Assembly: GCF_004359215.1 (NCBI RefSeq) | Contig: NC_090610.1 | Coordinates: 5,426,121-5,490,120, forward strand | Source of the DNA: Bremia lactucae | Taxonomy: Eukaryota; Oomycota; Peronosporomycetes; Peronosporales; Peronosporaceae | Length of the DNA stretch: 64,000 nucleotides | Reading direction: 5' to 3' | In this document: positions 35,278 to 47,792 of the stretch, one piece after another | Layout of the letters: each line of letters opens with the position of its first letter | How positions within the stretch are numbered: position 1 is the stretch's first letter | Translations under genes and position numbers: made by a program | The notes under the pieces: model-generated | What the model was told of the DNA's origin: nothing | Database searches by the model: none | The model's input: the letters and a program-made list of their open reading frames with translations, nothing else

Positions 35278-35748
35278 TGTAACGGCGTAGCTTGTAACTG
35301 AAATAATCTCACCTATAAGAGAAATAATAAGAAATAATAAAGATTCATGTTATTTTTAAATTGCCAATATTACCAAAAATTGCCCTATTGTAATGGCCTT
35401 GTGATAGTTCTGTGCATTGGTTGACTTTAGTCGTCAAATTAACGCCGCCAATTGCTGCTAGACGCGCAAATGCGGTTAGCAATGAGTCGCCATGCATAGT
35501 GTAGATAAATATATTAAGTCAATAAAAAAGACATCAATACGTACTGATTCAAATATATCAATACAATTTTATATTTTCCATTTACTAAGTCCTGCTTAGC
35601 ATTAGCCTTCAGTTGCTAAGAACTCTTAGCAACTTGTAATTCTTCTTTGAACGTCGTGTACGTCAAGTATTACGAAGGCACATTTATATCCACTGTTATC
35701 ACATTTCACTAGTACTGAGGTTATACTAGCGAAATGTGCCCCGTTATA
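35278..35748 (+). repeat. LTR (family LTR-b), copy C
   Basis: Counterpart of 3518-3988, preceded by a polypurine run ending in ten Gs. Confidence 0.75.
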
Positions 35749-36299
35749 TTATATGCATCACCTGTACCACCACTTACAAAATAACGTCAGTATCACTGCG
35801 TTGGCCCTAATTCAGACTTATTCATATCAACCCGTTGTGCTAACCTCGTCTTAAAACTCGCTGCAGCATCTTTTTGACTTTTATTGGTCTTCCTCATGTT
35901 TTCTTCCGCTATTAACGTGTTTTAAGACGAGCCTCTGGACTTACGTGCGCGTTGCAAGGTCCTTCCAAATACTCCAGGCGAAGACTTGGTAACACGTCAT
36001 TGCTTAAACAGACGCACTGCCTCTTTTTTTCTCGACCCGGAGCTGCTTGCATCTCTAAGCCTTTATCTTAGGCCCGTATAATTGCACTTCTTCAAGTTGT
36101 AGCTCGCATGTAGAATTGCGACGGGCATTTTCAAAATGGGGTTTGCTGTAACTGGACACCTTTTCTAGCTAATTTACACTAAAAGTCAAGGAAAGGTGCA
36201 TCGGAATATTTCACGTACACAACGTGCATGTATATAAAATTGTAAAGTTACTTAGCGTGGCTTAGAAACTAAAGGTAAATACTAAAGGGGACTTAGAAT

Positions 36300-37410
36300 A
36301 GGAATAAAGTGAAACTGTATACATCCCGTCCAACTCTAAAACGTCTGTAAAGGCCTTCGGATCACCCGAGACCGATGTCGTCATACCGGTGAGCTCTGTT
36401 GATTCGAATTATGAGATATTCACAGTTCTTTTGTTAGTTGGATTCTTATCTGACGAGTTGCTTTTTCAATGTCTCAGACAATCGTAAAAGTGCTAGTGAT
36501 ATTAATGTGCATCACCAGGAACGAAGTGAACCAGAAAGATCACATCGAAATGAATGTCAGACTGACTGCTAACATGGTCTTGAGGACATAGACTACAAAT
36601 CCTCTTCCGAAAAGCATTGGTTGCTGCGAAAGGCAGTTTTTTATGTTGGTTTGGAATGACCAACGGACGAAAAAAAATTCGTTGTTCGACTCATCCGCAA
36701 GCTTCACAGACATGGCGAGGACGAACGCGACTTCTTCTTCGATGCTTTTTCAACATCGATGATTCTTTGGCAACCGTGTCAAGGATTTGGATCCCTTGTT
36801 TCAAGCTTGGGATGCTTTCTATGCAGAATGTACAAAGCGTAAGCCACGAGCCCTGGCTAGACAAACTGATTACGGTACGTTACCGGTTAGAAAAAGTCCA
36901 CACAATGCACACTGTACAAGATGCATCGTTTGTCTAGAAAGGCAGGGCTACCTTGTCTCTCGTGTGTGAGACCCATAATAATATTGTGTCACATACGCAG
37001 ACGAAGCACCTATAAATGCGTACTCAGGATCACAAATGGAAGGCGTGCCTCTCGTATAGAATGCGCGAAGGGATTGACTAAATGCAACCCTTTACGAGCG
37101 CGCGAGGCTCTCTTCTTCGATGGTCCTTATGAATCAAAGAATGATTTTCGTCACTCTGTCCGATGAGACCCAGGACATCTATCTTCAGTTGTCTCCCAAC
37201 TATAATGTGAAGGTGGATACCCCAAAATCGAATGAGATTACTCGTTCGAACCCCCTCACCTCCCGGCGATTGAAGAAGCGCACCACGAGTAAGCAATTTT
37301 TTCCGTTCCAGCTCTTAAATGGATATGGAGGGATGATGATAAACTGGGTCCATTTTGGTCGTCGCGTCTGACTGTTCATTGACATAATTGCAATCGCGTC
37401 CTCCCGGGCT
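36300..37410. repeat. Long inverted repeat, right arm (copy C)
   Basis: Counterpart of 4540-5650 with identical coding-like motif FQAWDAFYAECTKRKP near 36790. Confidence 0.65.
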
Positions 37411-37609
37411 TACGGGAGGGGGAGGGGTCATTAGCGTATGACTCGATGTTGACTGTGAACATTATTTGCACCGGTCGTTCGAATGACCAAACCGAAGATG
37501 CTATTGATCAATTGGCGAATGAATGGACGCTTTGAAAGCTAATCAACGAGCCGGCGACAGTATGTTAACGAACTGCATTCTTGAATGATGATGTCGCTGG
37601 GAGAAGTTT

Positions 37610-39416
37610 GATTACGCAGCATTTACTCGCACCCGGAAAAATTCTCGCACTTGTCGTACGGGCGGAAACGTCCGACGTAAAACGTAGGATACATGAGCAT
37701 CCTACATGGCAGCTTGATCCTGTACGCATTGCCTTGGTGATGCTGTTCGTTTCTACATATTCGAGTAAAATAAGAAAAATGCACTGTCATTCGGCATAGT
37801 TGTACGAGTAGTTGCAGTTTAACCGCTAGGCCAAGGAACTTACAATGTCCCATTACATCGACTGGCAAAAGCCAGACGGTGCTCGCCTTGATCTTTTCGG
37901 TATTAGGGTGTACACCCTTTTTTTCCAGGATGCATACAAAATGGTATTTCGCTTGCAGTTAATATACACTTCGTGAGATTGGTGTAATTTATGCTCACGC
38001 ATACGTGTAAGATTCTTTCGGATGCGGAACGATGTACTTCAACGCCCGACAATCTGTTCATGGCTCGGCTGTAACGAAAATAATATCAAAATCACTTGGC
38101 GCGAAATCTCGAATCGATCTCAACAGATCAGTTACACATGTGTTTAATGTTGCAGGAATATTACTAAGCCCTTGTGGCATAACTGGCTACTCCAAAAACA
38201 TATCTGGTCGAATGACCACCATCACAGACTAGTCACCAGCTTTGAAGCCTAATTAAACTCATTTACAGACATTTCACCTAGCTCTAAATTAGCATGTAAC
38301 TATTGCGTAGCCTCAGGTCAACCCACCCTCAACATCACCAGTCACACTATTAACAAGAGTATATAGCTGCTCGCTAGTATCACTATGTGGCATGATACGC
38401 GCTTTGCGTCTCACCATATCCAACTTTTGTCTTTGCATTCTCAAAGTCGAGATACTACACCTCATAAAGGCCGAAGCATTCATGTCTGTAAATTTTACAG
38501 GCTCTGTAACCTTAGTTTGCTGTATACACAGAGCCGATGTTCTTCTAACATCCAATGAAGAAAAACGTTGTTCAACTTGTCATTCAGTAAAAATGCACGG
38601 GTCACTTCCCGTGCGTCAAACGGGCTTAGCCCGAACGTCTTGGCATTCTGCCAGCAGTGTCACGACTGACACTCGGTATGGTGCCATCTCGGCCGACCTT
38701 AGTAGATTTAAACGTGCCACCTCACGTAGATTTGTGAGAAATACCCTTAATAATTCGACCCCAGGCCCACAATTCTTTCAGCATCCAATTATATATTATC
38801 GCAACATTTTAACAAGTATCATACGTGCCATTTTAAAAACAAATAATGAGTCAAACATTTTAATCTTAAACACACTGGCAGGTTCCGTTCGTAATAACGC
38901 TTTTTGCCTAACTTAGGTATAAGAACTCAGAAATTGAAATATTAAACACACTGACAGATTCCGTCAGTAATAACGCTATTGTTGCCTAGCTACGGTGAGC
39001 TCGTGACTATCCAGAGCTTCGCTAGAAACATTGCGCGTGGTGCCTAAGGTCTTCGATCACCAATCAATCCATAAATTATGGCGTACAAACCAGGCCATAC
39101 TAAGAATGAGATCATATCTCGAATTCAGGTCAAGGACAAGACAGCGTTTTAGACTGTCGAAGTCTAAAAGCACAATACCTAAGTCAACGGAACTTTATAT
39201 ACGGTAATGCGACTCCCAGTCGCTAAGCGAACAGTCATCAAATCGTCTTCATGCGCTTTAAGGGCCTCAGCATACACCGGTTCCCTTTTAGAGATTGACG
39301 TCGAGCATAATAACATGAAGCTTTGTATCCAATTAAAATTGACCGTGGCATATCAAAGCCCTTAACAGTTGCCGTAGCGATTAGCAAGCCTGGATTGTAT
39401 TCACGCCTCATGCCAT
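37610..39416 (-). pseudogene. Gypsy protease and reverse transcriptase remnant (copy C)
   Basis: Counterpart of 5850-7508 and 21430-23248, on the minus strand and equally broken. Confidence 0.6.
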
Positions 39417-39922
39417 TTAGCACTGTTCCCCAGCTCGAATCTCTTCTTCGCCTTTCTCAGCAAGGCTGAGGTCCATGGGTTCCGGTCTATTAGACAAACG
39501 ATGTAGAGCTACTATGGTGTCCCTGCGTACCAACAGAGAGAATTTATAGTCGAACTCAGCGTTAAACGCAATGTCAACTGCCGCTTCAAAAGTAGAGGGA
39601 TAGGATCGGCAAATTTCCTTGCGGGCAACGCTCACATTGAGGACTTTTATAAAGATGGATAGCCACTTCCTGCAATGAGTCTTGCTGCATAACAGTGAAA
39701 AGGGTTCATAACTCCTGAACGTAGTTCTTGAGGCCCGTTTATCCTAATGGGCCGATTAGAAACGCGATCATATGCAAAAAGCCTGATTATGCGATGCAAA
39801 TATGCTGCATCAGCAGCCTCTCGGCCCTGTAAAGAACGTGTTCTAGCGATCGAGCATTGACAAAGTTTTAACTTCCCAAACGCTACGCGTTTCGCCCGTG
39901 TAAGTTTGGGCAAGGAATCCAT
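39417..39922 (-). pseudogene. Gypsy gag remnant (copy C)
   Basis: Counterpart of the gag at 23249-23755, split by a frameshift near 39640 that copy B does not have. It too lacks a CCHC knuckle. Confidence 0.6.
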
Positions 39923-39982
39923 GCCAGCAGAGGCTTGGTCTTATAAAGACTAAGGCGTAGATTGCTTACGTGCGCTACCAGG

Positions 39983-40451
39983 TGTAGGGAAGCTACCTCG
40001 CTCCTTCAGCGAGAGAAAGACATTAAACCGAAAGAGTCACTTAGTTCTATAGAACAGAGAAGTGCAACAACTCAGCAAGACGTACAAGCTCGTAAGGCAT
40101 TATGATTTCTAGTTTACGGACTCAGCGGTTTGTAGAACGAAGTAGAAACTATTGCTCGAGAGTATATACCTTGGGATACTTGGTACTCTCACAGATCACT
40201 GCGCAAGCTTTAGCAAGGAACTTACGTTTTATGGTCAAAAGGGGAATTGAATTTTGTTGAATGTTTTTTTTGTCGGATCATACTCCAATTACATTAAAAT
40301 TAGATTTCAGCAACCTGATCTCTTTCTGGTGGCCGCCACGCATAATACCTATTTTGATACACCGAAAACGTGGTACAATTTGCATTATTACTTAAATATG
40401 CATATAATGCATAGTAAACTAATAATGCAAATTGTAGCACCTTTTTGGTTT
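39983..40451 (-). repeat. LTR (family LTR-c), diverged, copy C
   Basis: Counterpart of 23816-24285, preceded by gctaccagg at the primer-binding position. The right limit is approximate. Confidence 0.5.
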
Positions 40452-41280
40452 ACCAACCGAATTGAGCCTCATTATAGGCGACCTTATCGATTGTGCAGAA
40501 ATTTGCAAGATCGTCGCCGATTTTTTCGAATGCCTGGCATGCGAGTACCTTCTGCCAAAAGAGATGATTGCATTTTCTCGAGTTCTGTCAAAAAAGTATT
40601 TGCCTTCACGAATTGGGCATTGTTCGTTTCAAAGGCGAGAAGGCTTTGACTACTTCCAAGCTCGTATGACGCTACGACTACAAGGGACATGAACTAAGCA
40701 CATCAAGTTTGAATGTTCTGAACACGTCGATCGCGGCTGTGAAACCAAGTTTCGCATTGGCGTCAAGAGTCGCAATTTGATGTCGCAAAAGCGAACACAT
40801 GTATTTTAAGGGCTTTAGAAGGTGCTGGAACTACTGAGCAGTGCTTAAGCAAACAGCGCACGTCTGTCGAAGATTAGCATACTTATAATCAGGTATGCGA
40901 GTGAAGCGTTGTAGTTGACGGTACGACACTGCAAATGCAGTCAAGCGAAGCCACTGCGTGGCTTAATAACGCCTCCAAGTCAACTAATCCTTATTGCTAC
41001 AGTCGTTTCATTAAAAGGCTTTCTCGAATCTCCGTCGAGTAGACGCATCAATACATTTTCTAAATCGATGAATCAATCATTATTCCTTTTGAGTAGCAGA
41101 AGTTGCCGAAAATCGAATAAATGTATCATAAGATTAAGTTGAGAATTGAACAACTCAGAGGATACTCCCCAAAGGAATACGGATGTGATGGCGCCTCCGA
41201 GGTTAACTTCGGAGATAACTAAATTGCCAACGCTAGGCTTCTTGCGTAATCTGCGTTTGCAAATTTCCCCATTCGACACC
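40452..41280. other. Unidentified 0.8-kb sequence, copy C
   Basis: Counterpart of 24286-25115; no gene recognised. Confidence 0.35.
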
Positions 41281-41720
41281 GACGTTTAATGTCAAACGCC
41301 AAATGGTAAATGGCGAATTGCGCATTGTGCACACTTAAAATAAGCTTTATGCTGCTACTATACCAGCGCAGACCCGTTGTTAGAACGGATATTCTTCATG
41401 ACAATATGGTGGGCAAGACAATGTACAGTGCGCTCGGCTAAGTCGATGACTGCTCGTGCTGTGGAAGGGGCTGGTAATGCCAACACGATTATTCAATGCC
41501 ACAACTACTTTCAATCGTTTATTGTCGCAACTGTTCCGTCCTCACGGAGGTTATGCACGGACGTAATTTGATGATATTGTTTTTGTCCATTGTCGTGCGA
41601 TCAGGGCAGCCAGGCGCAAAAATATACAATGACCATTTAATGATATATTTTTGTGCATAGTCGTGCGATCAGGGCAGCCAGGCGTAAAAAATATATACAA
41701 TGAAAATTTGCGATCAGTGC
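41281..41720 (+). pseudogene. Gypsy RT fragment with local tandem duplication
   Basis: Plus-strand RT start (VKRQMVNGELRIVH, then IPAQT) followed by heavily decayed text. The segment with the RT palm codons (gatgatattgtttttgtcca) is followed by a direct repeat of about 66 bases: the word gtcgtgcgatcagggcagcc occurs at about 41592 and again at about 41661. Confidence 0.6.
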
Positions 41721-41749
41721 TTGAGCACATGCGCACAACTAGTTGTATC

Positions 41750-42310
41750 CCAAAGCTAGATTGTTCCTTGCTAGAATAAGAGTCGCTCTCAAAATAGGTG
41801 GGTAAATGTGGATGGCGTAAGCCAATAACGAAAAAATGTGTATGCTTTGTAGAAGCATGCACCATATTGTTGATGTCAAAGTCTACAATCGACAAGAACT
41901 CGCTCTAATGCGTAAACGTATTCACGAAGTATCTCTTCGAGGAGACGATGTGAACGCTCTGTAAGACCATCTGTTTCAGGATGATCAGAAGTTGACATTT
42001 TTGAACTGTGCTCCAATTGATTTGGACACTGTTTGCTAAAATTCCGCCGTGAATGTAGGGTCTCGATCTGAGACCAGCTCACGGGGTACCCCATGGAGTC
42101 GAAATATCGTGTCAATAAAGAGACGAGCACAGCTTTTGGATGTGGTCGACTCCGGGGTGGCAGCAAGATGATAAGCGTTCGGCAAAGAATTTGTCGATCG
42201 CTTTTGATTGTTCACTAGGCAATGGCCATTGCTTCATGACATAATTTTTTTTCGAACCTGGTATCAAGTCGATTCTTGTCGAGTGCCTTTGTCCTTAGGC
42301 AACTCGCACG
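41750..42310 (-). pseudogene. Gypsy pol with RT core and RNase H deleted
   Basis: On the minus strand the RT N-terminus (YVMKQWPLPSEQSKAID, FFAERL, about 42240-42170) runs directly into the integrase core (MSTSDHPETDGLTERSHRLL, 41940-42010). The roughly 2 kb normally between them are missing, so this copy carries an internal deletion at about 42170. Confidence 0.65.
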
Positions 42311-42349
42311 GTACTGAATCAGGAAAGACATCCTTAAAATTTATTAATT

Positions 42350-43460
42350 TCTTATAGATGGTTTGTCTTTAAACACTCCCAGGATTGGGACGTAAAACGT
42401 TCAATCCGAGTAATCTCATCGAGGACACTTTCGTTCATCGATGAGCTGCTGGGAATCTGTACGTTCTCAGGGAATACTATTGCCGACCGAATATCGACCA
42501 CGTAGTTGTCATCTGTGAGAAGTACGCAGACCTGCTTGACTTTGCCACTACGCAGAATACGCAATATTAGTTTCGGTTCTAGCGTTGGTAATTGAGTAAT
42601 CTCCGAAGTAAATCTAGGAGGCGCTATTAGATCAAGTGTATAAGCGCCAACACTTGACCCATTGTTTACTAGGACATTTATTGTCTCAGTTTCTTCTTTG
42701 AAACTATTTTTTTCAAAGGTACCTGAGAACCTTTGACCACAAGTTTCCGGGGACTAATTCCAACAGAAAATTTAATGGGAAGTATCCTCCCCAACATGAC
42801 TAAAGCTGGGTTGCGCTACCACAGCGAAATCCTCTACGATCGACTTTCCAGTCGATCTAGGACTTCCACACTGTCTCTTATAGACTGGCGCTTTAAACGA
42901 TCTTGGATGTTGCTTTTCAAGCAAGCATCTTTATTTCGTGCCACTCATCTTATTCGCGTGGTCGAACTTTGACGCTGCCTAGGCTTGTGCACAGCCGTCG
43001 GAATCTAACTCCACAACGTGCTGGGTATTCACATTGAGGTCTTGTGCAGTCATGCTAGCGACCGACCCACAAGTGAGGCCATCGCACTTACTTGTAGGAC
43101 ATCCGCACGCTTGTGGACGCTCCAAGACATTCATCAGTTGGCAATCTGATGAACAAGAGACAGGCATCGTCACGGCTTGATGCTGCCAATTTATACATGA
43201 CTCGTACTTTCTGAGCCATGTTTTTCCAAGGATGACATCAAATTTGTCATTCAAATCTAGTACGATGAAACCATCATTGTACTGTTTACCTTTAACGTGT
43301 ATTGGATACAAACTACACGTTTCTAAACCGATAGTCTGTTGCTAGGCGCACTGTCATCCTCGTTAGAGGGATATCGCGCTCAATAAATTATGAGTCTGTG
43401 GTCTTCTAGCGATTGAAGTCTAATAAAATTGTACGACGCCCCACAATCGACTAGGGACTT
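42350..43460 (-). pseudogene. Gypsy aspartic protease region
   Basis: Minus-strand protease with an active-site stretch SLVDCGASYNFIRL near 43430 (D-C-G in place of D-S/T-G) and the C-terminal signature KFDVILGKTWLRKYESCINW near 43220. Downstream is a linker toward RT with frames interrupted. Confidence 0.6.
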
Positions 43461-43470
43461 ACGAGGCAAT

Positions 43471-44740
43471 TTATTTGACACATATTTTCAGGGAAATGAG
43501 GTTAATCTCATCCCTTAAGGCAGTTACACACAACGTTTGTGTGTGAGGTGCAACTTTCGTCAAGAGGCCTGCAAATTCGTTTGACGTTGCTGGATCAGTA
43601 GAGCGCTCAGCACCTGCTGAACCCGAATGTCTTTGACGACCCCCCTCGCCGTTTCGATTTCGCAACAGCGTCAGATCCGCGCCCTCCGCTGTTGCTAGCG
43701 GGAGGTCGGTGTTTTCGCTCATGCTTTTAGGCAGGCGTAGTGGCCCATTTTATGACAGCGATATCATTTTTGTAATCGTCTATAACTTGAAGAGCGAGGT
43801 TTTCGCTCTCTACATACGAGAGATTCATGGGCTCTGGTCCTCCGTTTTCTTGTCGTCTCGGTAGACGATATGCACCTGAGTGGACGAAAGCCTGTTAAGG
43901 CTAAAGTCCTTCGGATCCACTATAGATATCGCTTGGTCAAGCGACTCTAATTCTGGCCGGAACAAGTGCGTCTTAACAGGTCCGTCTGCAAGACCTTTTA
44001 AAAACACAGTTACCTGAGTTTATTCATCAATTGGATGACTAACGGTTACAACGGACCAGGTATCGTGTATGTTGGGTATAAGCGTGAATGTCACGCTTGC
44101 CCTGCTTCAAATCCAGGAGCTCGGCTCGAGCCCTGAATTCGGCATGTGCCGACTCAAATATTTGTCTGAGCCGGCTCTGAAAGAATTCATACGACCCGAA
44201 GAGTAACGGGTCGTGAAGTTCAGCCCCGAGGCCCAAGATTTGACACGTCCGGCTAAGTTGGACATGCCAAATTTCACTTTCGTCGCATTATCACTGACTG
44301 ATACGACGAGCTTCTATGGCGTCAATTATCTCGACGAACCGTCTCAAAAGGGAGTCGCCTTCGACTGCCTTCGACTTAGATATTTATATCTTAAACCTTT
44401 CGGGTCGACGCGGAAGGGTCGGTGCTGTCTCAACAGTTACAATTGTTTGAGCACCCTGTTCTCTAAAAACACCTCCGCGAGTTGAGAGCCTGATGAAGCA
44501 AGGCTACTTTTTCTTGGGCCCCGTCGATTTCGTGTTGAATGAACTCGGCTATGGCCGCATGCTGTTCATCCTACCCAGAGTGTACAGCATGGCACCAACG
44601 GCTGGCCCGCCTACGACCGAACTCATTCGTTCGATCGCCCTCCTTTCAAGGTCACTCGAATGGGTAAACCCTTCACGCGTGGCGTGATAACTTTCTTGAG
44701 GGGCTGAAAAGCTCCCTCCTTCTTCATCCAACATGTACAT
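43471..44740 (-). pseudogene. Gypsy gag remnant next to the gene island
   Basis: Minus-strand gag opening with MYMLDEEGGSFSAPQES (44740) and continuing with RQIFESAHAEFRARAELLDL (44150) and VFLKGLADGPVKTHLFRPEL (44000). No intact zinc knuckle was found. Its 5' LTR follows at 44789. Confidence 0.65.
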
Positions 44741-44788
44741 GTTGGATGGTACGTGCGTAGGTCGCTGAATGAACTACGTGCTACCAGA

Positions 44789-45285
44789 TGTAACGGGGCA
44801 CCTTACACTGGTTACAGTGAAGGTTAGGTGCCTCGAAATTTTACGTACACAGGGGTACAGAGGAAGTTTTTAAGTAGCCAAGGGTCTTTAGCCACCAAAG
44901 GTATTTCAAAGGATTAGAATCAGGGAAAAGTAAAACGTTACGTAGTAAACTAAATATGTTAATTGTATTAGTTTACTACGTAACGATCTTCTATCTGCTC
45001 TTGAACTTATTATTAATATCTAACGAAGTATGGCTCCTCCTTGCGCACCGCACAATCGTGTCTTGAACCGATTGGCGGGGTTTAGTTAGACTTAAATCAA
45101 ACAATTCATAGGGCTAATGTCTTATTGCATCAATATTATCCAATTTGGAAATATTGGCACTATTTAAGTTAAAATTAATCAAGATAATACTTTTGTACTT
45201 CTTGATTTATTTTCTCTCATAGGAAATAATAATTGTTATTCCTCTTATCGGAACTAATACTTATGTAACCTGTTTTCCAGTTACC
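44789..45285 (-). repeat. LTR (LTR-a/b related), 5' LTR at the border of the gene island
   Basis: Plus text starts TGTAACGGGGCACCTTACAC, preceded by gctaccaga, the inverted primer-binding sequence. The right end near 45285 is inferred from the position of the GTAACTG motif in related LTRs. The first host gene begins about 80 bases further on, so its 3' region adjoins the transposon. Confidence 0.6.
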
Positions 45286-45366
45286 GTTGATCTCAAGTTA
45301 CCCCTTCTGTGTATCCATAGTGTGGCCGACCGTCAACAATCTTCATTAAATACGAATCGTATATAA

Positions 45367-46452
45367 CTAATACCAATCTCGAGCTGGAGTCGTGCGTAGA
45401 TATTTCGCATTAAATCGACTCATCACCTTGGCCTTGCTCGTCGTGTACGCCGAATAAGCGCGGGCATCATGGCACACAATGGCAATGGTCGCGGTCCACG
45501 GAACGGAGCGTATATAGCGCTGGATGGCACGTAAAGCCACCCAGGCAGCCGCGGTGATGGCCAAGCGCTTATAACCTGTTGAAATGGATGCCACGGCGAC
45601 ACAATGGAGCTTCTCTTGCTGCACGCACCGCAGCATGCTCCAGTACGTTTGTTGCAACGTTCGCATATGGTGTTCCTCGCGTCGATATGGACCCACACAA
45701 TGAATAAGCTTGTCCACTCCGGCATTAAACGCCGGAGTTACGATCGCATTACCAGCGTTCAGCCGAATGTTTAATTCCCTTACGTAATCATCTAGCTTTG
45801 GACCTGCTCGTCGAAAGATTGCCGACGATGCGTAATAGCTGCTTGGATATTGTTTTAAGTCATAATCCGTCGGGAACGCCAGTCCATCCACCCGTTCATC
45901 TCCAATTATCTCAATCTTTTCAATGTCTCCTTGTAGAATTTAAACCAGTGTGTTAAATTGAGACAATTGCTCGGCTGAGCGCAAAAAATTCGTCAATTTT
46001 GGACAGGCCACATTTAGTACCATTGGACTTGGTACACCCTTTACCCATTTGAATGTAGCCATTTTTGTCATCTCACTCCTTGTAGCCATCTGTAAGGACG
46101 CTAAGAGCTCCTCTTCGTCTTCTTCGTCTGATTCTTCGTCGGCTGAGTCAATGTTTTGTCCAATCATGTTGTTCAAGTGCTCCGCAGGTGGCAAATCCCC
46201 TCCAAAATGAGTGAAGAGCATTTTCTTCCAAAAGTGATTCTGATTCAGCACACTTTGCCACGAGACGTTAGATGCAAGGATTTCAAGTAGATTGGCGGAC
46301 GAAGGCAAATCTAGCATCACTAGTACCCCTTCCAGCAGCGTTTCTACCTCCAAAGCACGAAAGATCGCTCGCGAACTCGATGAAATTTTCATGTGATATG
46401 GCCGCTTGTTTAATGATACGTCAGAGGGTGCCGGAGATGCGTGGGTATACAT
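45367..46452 (-). CDS. F-box-like / macro-domain protein, interrupted by one in-frame stop
   Basis: From the ATG at 46452 one minus-strand frame runs 361 codons to the stop at 45367, except for a single TAA at 45940-45942. The N-terminal half has an F-box-like stretch (NLLEILASNVSWQSVLNQNH, FWKKMLFTHFGGDLPP) and an acidic run (SADEESDEEDEEE). Directly after the stop the frame reads ILQGDIEKIE, the usual first strand of a macro domain. It then gives AIFRRAGPKLDDY, DKLIHCVGPY and VASISTGYKRLAITAAA. The canonical VNAAN and glycine-rich loop is replaced by GLAFPTDYDL, so ADP-ribose binding may be altered. Options are a fresh pseudogene, stop readthrough or a base error. No intron of credible length removes the stop. 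Confidence 0.65.
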
Positions 46453-47792
46453 TTCCTTCTCGTCGGAGAACGTCGCGTTGAAAGATAAATGTTAACGAGT
46501 TTAGTTTGAACTGTGGATTGTGCTTTTCCTCGAAATTGTCGGAGATTTATGTGAACGTTTCTATGCAAATCCTCTATTTTTTCTTAAACTATCTAGTCTA
46601 ATAATTCTAAAGGAATTAATAGCATTTAAAAGCAATTACGTCGCGAATATATAAAAATAGATACCAATACTTATTGGCAACGATAAAGTGTGTTACCACA
46701 GTCGCATTGCATCATCATCGTATGGATTTGTTGCCTTTTTTTAGTGTATACCAATTATTTTAATCTACTTCGCCAGGTCCCTTGCTTTGCCGCAAACTCA
46801 AACGTGCTGATGAGTCGATTGATCGGGAAAGAAGTGCAATTTGCAGCCACTAGGGATGACCATTACGGCAAATCGGTAAATATGAAATCTCTATCAATCG
46901 GCAAAACCTTAAACGTGATTTAAATTACCACTCGACGAAAAAAGCATTGAGATTCAGTGCGAGTTGAGATCCAGATTATTCTATTATTATTTATATAACG
47001 ACGTATACAAGTTCAATAAATGGCAATGTCTACCTAAATAGCAGCTAATGGTGGAGGAGCAGAAAGCACGCGACTGCTCGAGCCAGCTGCTACGATGACA
47101 AAGAAACGCCCTCTCCTTGGAAGACACCTCGCTGCAAGATGCCAGTGGCTGCGTTGGCGAACGTAAATTTATTGGCTGCAAAGGCGATGACGAATACTAA
47201 ACTTGTCTCGATCGTTAGAAAGAAACCATATGACAAATACTTTCAGCTATTTATGAAGAAAGAAATGTCTGTAACAAATCATGGAGCGACCTTCTCCATG
47301 ACAAGGGATCGTAGTTGACGGATTTTTTCGTAATCATAAACGGAAAGCACCAATCAATTCGCCATCGCAAATTCATTGATAGGACACGGTCTACCCTTGC
47401 AACTTTTTTTTAATAAAATATTAATTTTCTTATCAAGCCAAGAGATGGGTCGATTATCACGGAGTGTTTTGAGATCTCGGGGCCACCGAAACGCGTGCAA
47501 ACGAAAGAACATGCGTTCGATACAGCAGCGGCTTTGAATTTGTGGAACGAGAGAGCGAGCGTCTTGCAATGATTCTGTTTGATATCAAGGCGTAGGATGC
47601 TTCAGAACTTTGTCATGCTTTCAGTTAAACTTTTGTCGATGAGGCTGAAATTTAAAAAAAAAAAGAGGAAACTATAGGTCGCTCTATTTAGTGACAAATA
47701 GGACGCCTTTTTTGGCACGTATACCAATCGTTTTTGGGTACTGTAATAATTTATAGCTTTGCAACTTTTGATGTGTATTGAGTCTTGTTGAT
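46453..47792. other. Intergenic region between the macro gene and YchF/OLA1
   Basis: A divergent intergenic region of 1.3 kb with AT-rich runs and no transposon similarity. Open frames here start at non-ATG codons or lack any family signal. The 5' regulatory regions of both neighbours must lie in it. Confidence 0.5.

Larger units (their letters stand above)
32563..39268. repeat. Large duplicated segment, copy C (part shared with A)
   Basis: Near-identical to 796-7508. It continues to about 41350 with similarity to copy B. The left border coincides with the first base of an LTR, joined to the interrupted RT of another element. Differences from A include the divergent patch 34085-34236 and a few single bases and short indels. 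Confidence 0.9.

Noticed and set aside
45942..45956. A tiny intron (GTTTAAATTCTACAAG on the minus strand) that would remove the stop in the macro-domain gene
   Set aside because: A 15-16 base intron is far too short; the measured introns in this window are 53-79 bases.
46690..46923. Possible small secreted protein of 77 codons
   Set aside because: It starts at GTG, not ATG, and has no cysteine pattern or effector motif.
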